From assembly GCA_016617855.1 (NCBI GenBank), contig JAECUM010011168.1, positions 1-64,000 of the forward strand: a stretch of DNA of 64,000 nucleotides, read 5' to 3'. The notes under the pieces are model-generated. The model was not told the DNA's origin. It saw nothing but the letters and a program-made list of their open reading frames with translations, and searched no databases. The translations under genes were made by a program, and so were the position numbers. Shown here piece by piece: positions 57,947-64,000 of the stretch (positions are counted from its first letter, which is position 1; each line of letters opens with the position of its first letter). The DNA is from Megalonaias nervosa (Eukaryota > Mollusca > Bivalvia > Unionida > Unionidae).

Positions 57947-58441
57947 TTAAGTGTTATGACGTAGTGTTGTGAACGCGTGCACGACTTTATGAGGTGGCGC
58001 TGCTGATTTTGATACAGCATCAAGCACAGCGAGGGTTTCACGACCGCATATTGGAGGATCAGTTATTTTTTGTGTTGGTAGCGTTGAATACCAGATTGGA
58101 ATATCGCCGGTAAAAAAAAAAAAAAATTCTTTTGGTGGTGCTAATCCATACGAATCGAAATAAATAATTCCACGTGGATCAATTGCATATCCGACCCAGT
58201 GCGTGCCTGGGCCAGAGTTTTTATCGAGAATAATGATACCGGTTTCAATATTGTTTGGTTTTTTTGGCAATTGATCGCGCATAAAAACACCTCTGAAGTT
58301 TTTTATTTTTAATTTTTTAGCAGCATTAAGTAAATCAAATTGGACATGGGTGATATTAGTAAACTGTCCCCGGGAAGTCTTAGACCCTTTCCATACCACG
58401 AATACGGGGTCCCTGGTAATCTTAGACCCTTTCCGTACCAC
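57947..58441 (-). CDS. Adenain-type cysteine protease
   Basis: The core has GPGTHWVGY (His81), YFDSYG (Asp96) and PPICG (Cys132), in the His-Asp-Cys order of adenovirus and Polinton maturation proteases. These cleave capsid and core precursors during virion maturation. The true start is unclear: the domain seems to begin near residue 27 of this frame (TNITHVQFDLL) with no Met, and overlaps the end of the pVI-like gene. A 15-base A run at 58112-58126 encodes five consecutive Phe in a loop and may be an expanded, unstable tract. Confidence 0.8.
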   Translation of the reverse strand: MVRKGSKITRDPVFVVWKGSKTSRGQFTNITHVQFDLLNAAKKLKIKNFRGVFMRDQLPKKPNNIETGIIILDKNSGPGTHWVGYAIDPRGIIYFDSYGLAPPKEFFFFFTGDIPIWYSTLPTQKITDPPICGRETLAVLDAVSKSAAPPHKVVHAFTTLRHNT

Positions 58442-58857
58442 GAATACGGGGTTCCTGGTAGTCTTAGACCTTTTCCCTTTTTTTTGATTCCTTGTCCGGT
58501 TGCTTTCTTTAACGCCATTCCAGCAGCTGTTCCAATAGTACCTAATGCAGCTGCTTTTGCAACAGCTGGGGCTGCAGCTGCTATTAATGCTGGTATAGCT
58601 GCGAGAAGTGGAAATATACCACCCGATTTAGCAACGTCTTTGATGGCGCCCGCAGAAAGATTAAGTTTGACGACTTTATTTGATTTTTTAGCTTCACTGA
58701 AGTTTTTGAACTGACTCTTGGTCAACGATAATTTATTTGAACCGCTCATCTGTTCTCGCTTGAGCGATATGTTTATTCCACAGTTATTTTTTGATGCTGA
58801 TTGCAGCTTTTTAATCTGACCAGGAGTCAGACTCACACTAACGTGATGATATGACAT
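58309..58857 (-). CDS. pVI-like minor capsid/membrane-active protein
   Basis: 182 residues. A polar N-terminus (VSVSLTPGQIKKLQSA) is followed by SGGIFPLLAAIPALIAAAAP (about 78-97) and an Ala-rich hydrophobic region to about 116, then a basic linker. The GGxxPLL motif before a hydrophobic helix is characteristic of the pVI/pX-like proteins of adenovirus-related elements, which lyse membranes after protease release. The C-terminus has 14-residue tandem repeats (KGLRLPGTPYSWYG). The repeat shifts into the protease frame, suggesting slippage at the gene junction. Confidence 0.75.
   Translation of the reverse strand: MSYHHVSVSLTPGQIKKLQSASKNNCGINISLKREQMSGSNKLSLTKSQFKNFSEAKKSNKVVKLNLSAGAIKDVAKSGGIFPLLAAIPALIAAAAPAVAKAAALGTIGTAAGMALKKATGQGIKKKGKGLRLPGTPYSWYGKGLRLPGTPYSWYGKGLRLPGDSLLISPMSNLIYLMLLKN
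58379..58475. repeat. 42-bp tandem repeat at the pVI-protease junction
   Basis: About 2.3 units of 42 bases starting near 58379 and 58421, encoding the 14-residue repeat in the leftward frame. Confidence 0.85.
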
Positions 58858-58880
58858 TATTAATATTATGAACGATCTAA

Positions 58881-60273
58881 TTACATGTTTTCTACTGGAG
58901 CATCAATAACTCTCATTCGTCCACCAACACCTTCGAGTAACATCGATTTATCGCTGAGTATAATAGCGATTGCTCTATAACCACCAGGAATAACTGGTGG
59001 ACCGGCTATTCTTGGTGGTGACCGTGCTACACGAGCTCGAAAATGTATATCAACTACTGATTGTCTGAACAAATCTAAGTGTTCTAGTGAGAAGTAATAA
59101 ATCGGATACAGTGTTGTAAAATCCCGCTGAGATATCTGTAAACCAGAATCAACATTTTGATCACGTCCCATGAATGTCATTAATCGATGATATGCACGAG
59201 CTACATGATTTCGATCGAAATTCAGTAATATATCTTCAGTGGTTCTTGATGCCCATTTATTCTTAAAGAAACTTCACTAACTCCAAGCGTGTCAAACACC
59301 ATTGGATTTCGTGTTTGTGTGTTTTCTCGTGCATTTTCCTGAAATGCAATAAATATATGTCGCGGTGCAGAAACACCCTGTTGTGATGCTATATGCCATG
59401 TGAATAAACCAACAACTTCATTTGAAATACTATCTGTAGTCATCGTCAACCATGATAACATCGATTTACCACCTTGACTCATAAAACTAAGTAAACGTTC
59501 TTCTTCAAGTATTGTTGGAGGCATTACTGGCATCCACAACGAAAGTTTTGTTAGTCTTACTATGCATGCACCATCTACATCACGTCGCCAGATTGCATCA
59601 TTGTCGATGTCTTTTCTAACAAGTACAACTGTATGCTTGGCTCCGAAAATAACCTTTCTGACATTTCTACAAAACCCAAAAATATGTGATAGTGGAATCG
59701 CACACGAAAATTCTTCTTCATCATTTAACATTGCTCGACGTGATGCGAATCTAGGTTGAAATTTTCATTCATTGATAATACTGCAGGACCATCAGCAGCT
59801 CCTCCTGCAGCTCTCACATCACCAATATTTACGTTTCTACTTTCTGGAAAATCAGTTGTATCCTTTGCAAACATCATTGATGGTCCAGCTGATCTTGAGT
59901 AATCGTCACTGTATCTTGCAAGACCCAATATCGTCGTGGCAACATCAACATCATTCTGAATTGATTCAATATCTCTCCCATCAATCATGTATGTGCCGCT
60001 TTTGAATAACGCCATAATACCGTTGTTAACAAAACCAGGTCTATCTTCAACTCCAACCCCTGTACCATCTGCTTGTAAAATTCTACCTTCTACTTCAATG
60101 AATGCCTCAGCGGGTAAGAAATATCTGCTTGTATCCTGAACTTGCAGCTCAATTCGTCCACGCTGATTTGGCTCTCGTGCGTCGTAAGAATAATACTGAT
60201 AATCGCGCACAGACTCATCTTTGAGAACTGGTGCGTCCATGTCAAACGCGGGGTCAGATATGCGCTTAAACAT
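58881..60273 (-). pseudogene. Double-jelly-roll major capsid protein, two frameshifts
   Basis: Three overlapping leftward frames (60273-59725, 59731-59222, about 59220-58881) together cover about 450 residues, the size of Polinton/adintovirus hexon-like capsid proteins. The first opens MFKRISDPAFDMD and includes DVATTILGL; the second has IPLSHIFGFC and LSLWMPVMPPT; the last has YPIYYFSLEHLDLF. Frameshifts lie near 59745-59760 and 59215-59222. Each segment is otherwise uninterrupted, so the damage is recent. Confidence 0.8.
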
Positions 60274-60281
60274 CTTTATTA

Positions 60282-60731
60282 TTATCGTCTTCGTCTAACA
60301 CGAAGACCACTTCGGGAAGTGAGACCACTTCCTGCTATCAGACTAGCGGTTATATTTTTTTCCTTTTCCGACATTGGTACATCAGCCAACTCCGCTAGTT
60401 TTTGATTAGCGGCTTGATTTATTATTTTACTTACACCTGCTGGCATCACTTCAGTGCTGGCCAATTTCACAGGTTGAGGTCGGGTCGCTTGTGGTCTGCG
60501 TATTAATCGTGATAGTCTATCTTTGATTGCTGAGAATGCTTTGCTAGCAATATTACCAACAGCGCTTATACCTTTTTCACGAACAACATCAATAGCTTTC
60601 ATTCCTAGTTGCTTTGCAATCGGTATTGCTTTTGGGGCTATTCTTCTAAACAGACCCTGAACAACATCACCTAGTCCATCTCCGTAGGTCGTTTTGTATA
60701 CTGGTAATCGAGAGTTTATTACCCTGACCAT
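60282..60731 (-). CDS. Basic core/minor capsid protein (149 aa)
   Basis: Intact ORF 8 bases upstream of the capsid gene. It starts with GDGLGDVVQGLFRRIAPKAI, an amphipathic stretch common in adenovirus-like small capsid proteins. It continues with helical, Arg/Lys-rich sequence and ends GSGLTSRSGLRVRRRR. It may bind DNA or membranes; no definite family. Confidence 0.6.
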   Translation of the reverse strand: MVRVINSRLPVYKTTYGDGLGDVVQGLFRRIAPKAIPIAKQLGMKAIDVVREKGISAVGNIASKAFSAIKDRLSRLIRRPQATRPQPVKLASTEVMPAGVSKIINQAANQKLAELADVPMSEKEKNITASLIAGSGLTSRSGLRVRRRR

Positions 60732-60796
60732 GGTAGGTCACGTTGAGTACCATGCACGATCATTTTGTTATTAAATGACTTTATCACTAATTGTAT

Positions 60797-61924
60797 CTAA
60801 TCACTGTGGTAATCATCGGCGATTTCATTAATGAGAGACCGATATACATTAATATCCATGATACCGCCTGTAAATAATCGTTTGCAAATATCAGCTGCTT
60901 CATTAATGATTTCTGATGAATTATTACCAGCTCGTTTTCCTCCAATGAGAATTTCTAGTCGATCAACATCAGCAAGAACGTTATTGGGACAGGTAATAAG
61001 ACCACTCCCTAAACCACTTCCAGTTGCGCCAGGATCGTCTTGAAATTCTTTTTCTTTCTCTTCACTTGGTTTCGGTGGTGCTTTTTTAATTGGTTTCGAT
61101 GGTGTCTTTGGTGATTCGGGATAATAACGAAGTGATTGCTCAAATGTTTTTGGTGTTTTTTGTTGTTCTCGTAATCGTTTTATTGTTTCTTGTCGTTCTT
61201 GTTCTCGTTGTTCTCGTTGTCGTTGTATCTCTTGTTGTCGTTGTAGTATCTTGTGTTGTTGTTGTTGTATTTTTTGATGTTGTAGTTTAAGCTGCGGTGA
61301 TGATAGTGGTGATGATAGTGATGATAGTGGTGATAATTCAAATTGTGGTGGTTGTGATAATCTTTTAATTTGTTCAGTCTCTTTTATATGTTTATGTACA
61401 GCATCATCAAATTCATTAAAATCTATAATATCTTTATTAGATCTGATTTCTGGAATACCAGTAGAAACACGATATATATCCTTGATCCAATTGGCAGAGC
61501 TTAATGATTTAACATGTTCTGGTTTTACATAATTTTTTCTTTCATAATATCCAAACGCGGCAATATCAAATAATTTGGTTGGGTCCCTGATAGCAGCAAT
61601 ACCTTCAGGTGTAAATTTATCTATTATATTAGTTCTGGTTCTTGGTGGTTGTGGTTGTGGTGGTGGTTGAGCTGCTTGAATACGAGCAATATCAGCAGGC
61701 AATGTTGCAAGAGCTCGTTGTGTTGCTTCGGTTGCTGTAACAATTTTCTTCGTTGGTTCGACAATCGGTTTAAATAATTGTTCTGCACCTTCTGCAAATT
61801 CCATCTTATACTCCTGACGCGATTGTAGTTGTTGCTTAACAGAATCACGAACAGGTAGATATTTTTTAATTGCCTCTAGTCGCTCTCGAGCTAATTTAGC
61901 TGAGTGTGGTTCTCCAATACTCAT
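60797..61924 (-). CDS. Q-rich coiled-coil structural protein (375 aa)
   Basis: Intact, first gene of the leftward block; its ATG (61924) is 35 bases inside the right TIR. The N-terminal third is charged and helical. The middle (about 200-275) is a Q/R/E-rich coiled coil (QREQREQERQETIKRLREQ) encoded by GTT/CTT-rich repeats. The C-terminus has GSGLGSGLITCPNNVLAD and a short helical domain. It occupies the place of the long unassigned structural gene of other Polintons; function unknown. Confidence 0.55.
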   Translation of the reverse strand: MSIGEPHSAKLARERLEAIKKYLPVRDSVKQQLQSRQEYKMEFAEGAEQLFKPIVEPTKKIVTATEATQRALATLPADIARIQAAQPPPQPQPPRTRTNIIDKFTPEGIAAIRDPTKLFDIAAFGYYERKNYVKPEHVKSLSSANWIKDIYRVSTGIPEIRSNKDIIDFNEFDDAVHKHIKETEQIKRLSQPPQFELSPLSSLSSPLSSPQLKLQHQKIQQQQHKILQRQQEIQRQREQREQERQETIKRLREQQKTPKTFEQSLRYYPESPKTPSKPIKKAPPKPSEEKEKEFQDDPGATGSGLGSGLITCPNNVLADVDRLEILIGGKRAGNNSSEIINEAADICKRLFTGGIMDINVYRSLINEIADDYHSD

Positions 61925-61958
61925 TATTGATAATATCTATACTGGCTGTTTAATTTAC

Positions 61959-62142
61959 AGCAGCAGAGAGGGTGAACGACAAAAATTGAGTGACCAGCAC
62001 GTGAAAAAATCTGAAAAAATCTGGTCAATTAGAGAAGTTTTCATTATTAATGCAAAAACTTCTTTTTTCAGCCTTCGTAGGAACCTTTAGTTTCAAAAAA
62101 TAAGGTCTCTGCAAAGTTGTAGGGTTCACCCTCTCTGCTGCT
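61959..62142 (-). repeat. Right terminal inverted repeat
   Basis: Inverse copy of 45536-45719, same 184-base length and same 19-base inverted boundaries. Followed by CATAG (62143-62147). Confidence 0.95.
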
Positions 62143-62147
62143 CATAG

Positions 62148-63897
62148 ACTTATCATCTGTTTATATGCCATTCCAATCCTTGATAAAATTAAAAAATACT
62201 TCCAAACAGACTTCCTGTTGTCAGTGATTTTTATTCACCTTTTTAGGCGATTTCATGTTACTCCATTTGATCAGGCCCAGAACTTAACTTGGTCACCATG
62301 CCCTTTGTTTTGCACTACATGAATGCTTTAAAATTGTCCTTTTCCCAATACCATGTCTGCACTTAAACTTGGAAGGCATTGTAATGTTAACTTCAAAACA
62401 GAAGAAATAGTACAATTTCCTCGTTCAAAGAAGAATCTTATTCAGAATGAGTCTAAGTGGGGGAGTGGAGATGACTAGCAACCAGATCCTTCATGTTGTA
62501 CTTCCTGCAGACGCAAAACAGCTGTCATGGCTACAGGCTAACAACATCCACTCCCCTTGTAGCAATTAGGTGATGGTCTGCAGCTTTGTATTTTGCACTA
62601 AGTTATATTTTTAAAGAAAAAGAATTTCTCGTTTTCCTCACATGTTATACTGGCAATTTAAAAAATGCCCTGTATATTTTAGGTGTTGTTAAAAGAACTT
62701 TTAAATCCCTTTATTTTCATATATGATTGATGGGTGTAATATATGTTATAGAGTAAACAGCTTCCTGGACTTCAGAGGTACATTGTAGAAAACAAAACTG
62801 ATAGCTTTGTTAACATTAAGTATTTATGGTGATACAGTCATTGAACTTTCAGAAGCTGTACTATCCAGTGTGGCAAAATTTGATTTCCCTGTTATAATAA
62901 CTGCTACAAATATTGTACTTTAGACTAATTCAGCCTGATCTTTGGACCACATGGGAGCAGTCATTTTGGTTAGCTGTGTGCTTAGATCATATATAATTTC
63001 CACATGTACAATATCCAAAGACATTTTAACCACAGTACAACTTCCCCTTACACCTGTCACTCTCTCAGATGTTCATAATATCTGTTGAGGTGGGTAGAAC
63101 TTGTGTGGCTTTGAATCTGCCCCCCCCCCAAGCCGATTCTTTGCTAATTTCTTTTCCCGAAGGCATGTTCAGTCACTGATGACATACATCAGCATTAAAG
63201 GAAATGTAGCTTCAGTATTTCACATATATCGGTGGATTACGAAATCTATTAAGAATATGTGAACATTTCGCATAGCAAATGATATTGAGTACAAGACCCA
63301 AAAACTGTATGTATGTGTTTCAGACTTAGTTAGGCTTTGTGGAGTAAAGCTGCTATTTGTCAATGAGTATGTGTACTCAGAGCATATCATTGGTTCTGAT
63401 TTTTTAGATGATAGTGAAACACAAAAAGAATATCTTTCTTCTTGTATATGATTAAATATGATTTTAAGGTCATTTAAAACATGTTCTGTAAATGTAAAAG
63501 TTTTGCTTTTTAAATCATATTGTATGAATTTGTATTGTGGTCATCTATAGACAAATTTTTCACGTAATACAATGATGCAGTTAAATATCTGTTATAACAA
63601 TGCATTTCGATTTATAATGGGTTATGATACTTGCCTTAGTGCATCGGGAATGTTTGTAAGCAACAATGTCAATAGCCTTTGTATTTTGCTAAGAAAGAGA
63701 GTCTACTCATTTAGAAGTAGAATAGCTAGTAGTAATAACAAAATCTTGTAAGAAGTGTTTCACTTTGCTTGCTGTTGTAATATATCATATTTGTTTGTTG
63801 GAGCAAATTGTTGTATTAATATTGTTTTGTGGTTTCTGTGGCATATTTTGTATGAAATTGCTGGTTTTACTGTCTATGGACTTAAGTCTGAAACAAA
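62148..63897. other. No gene recognised; right flank
   Basis: Less repetitive sequence without ORFs or transposon domains, with a C run at 63120-63129. Its texture (T-rich, no coding) could be a long 3' untranslated region of a neighbouring gene, but nothing proves this. Confidence 0.35.
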
Positions 63898-63956
63898 GTC
63901 ATTATTATTATTTATTATCATCATCATCATCATCATCATTATCATCATCATCATCA

Positions 63957-64000
<44 letters not shown>
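63898..64000. repeat. (ATT)n/(ATC)n trinucleotide array
   Basis: ATT, then CAT/ATC, then ATT repeats to the window end. Confidence 0.95.

Larger units (their letters stand above)
45536..62142. mobile_element. Maverick/Polinton-type (adintovirus-like) endogenous virus-like element, both ends present
   Basis: 184-bp terminal inverted repeats (45536-45719, 61959-62142) bound 16,607 bases and are flanked by a perfect CATAG duplication (45531-45535 and 62143-62147). The content is that of Polintons: retroviral-type integrase, PolB, packaging ATPase, adenain-type protease, double-jelly-roll capsid protein and minor capsid proteins, with the extra animal-virus-like PLA2 and fibre genes of adintoviruses. 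The left half has genes on both strands; the right third is one leftward structural block. Two inner insertions (a MITE and a tRNA-like repeat) and scattered stops or frameshifts show the copy is inactive, although TIRs and several ORFs are still intact. Confidence 0.95.

Noticed and set aside
59562..60405. Rightward ORFs of 65, 77 and 87 residues in the capsid region
   Set aside because: Antisense shadows of the leftward capsid and core genes.

Overview
The window is AT-rich animal nuclear DNA. It has spliced exons with GT/AG borders, long (TA)n arrays, tRNA-derived SINEs, Ty3/gypsy and Penelope-like retroelement debris and many diverged LTR-like repeats. This suits a marine invertebrate, probably a mollusc; that placement is inference from the repeat types and the host gene, not from a search.

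Three kinds of content dominate. (1) 45536-62142 is a complete, 16.6-kb Maverick/Polinton-type (adintovirus-like) endogenous virus-like element. It has 184-bp terminal inverted repeats and a 5-bp CATAG target duplication. Left to right it carries a packaging ATPase, a zinc-ribbon/parvoviral-type phospholipase A2, a DDE integrase, a family-B DNA polymerase fused to a superfamily 1 helicase (with an HNH-like tail in another frame), a Cys-rich protein, a free-standing HNH endonuclease and a small coiled-coil protein. A MITE and a tRNA-like repeat follow. The right third is a leftward structural block: putative penton, two-TM protein, tail-fibre-like protein, adenain-type protease, pVI-like protein, double-jelly-roll major capsid protein, a basic core-like protein and a Q-rich protein. 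Several genes have single in-frame stops or frameshifts, so this copy looks recently dead. (2) 1-2112 is the edge of a second, differently arranged element (ATPase, fibre, two-TM protein). A third, much older fibre remnant lies at 10685-11730. (3) A host gene for a CLCA-type (calcium-activated chloride channel regulator) protein runs rightward from at least 15213 to 25430. Eight exons can be placed exactly, ending in a cytoplasmic-tail exon at 25261-25430. Its N-terminal exons were not found.

Region by region: 1-2.1 kb, virus-like element edge; 2.1-15.2 kb, repeats, a SINE, minisatellites, the fibre remnant and a solo LTR; 15.2-25.4 kb, CLCA exons with a SINE and repeats in introns; 25.4-30.7 kb, microsatellites, a long hairpin and a solo LTR; 30.7-34.8 kb, an internally deleted gypsy element with both LTRs; 34.8-45.5 kb, truncated LTR, gypsy RT and integrase scraps, Penelope fragments and (TA)n arrays; 45.5-62.1 kb, the large element; 62.1-64 kb, no recognisable gene, ending in a trinucleotide repeat.

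Within the large element the modules fit one another. Integrase and TIRs serve chromosomal insertion, and PolB-helicase serves self-replication. ATPase, capsid proteins and protease serve virion assembly. The PLA2, the pVI-like protein and the fibre would serve attachment and membrane passage. This indicates an element descended from a real virus rather than a simple transposon.
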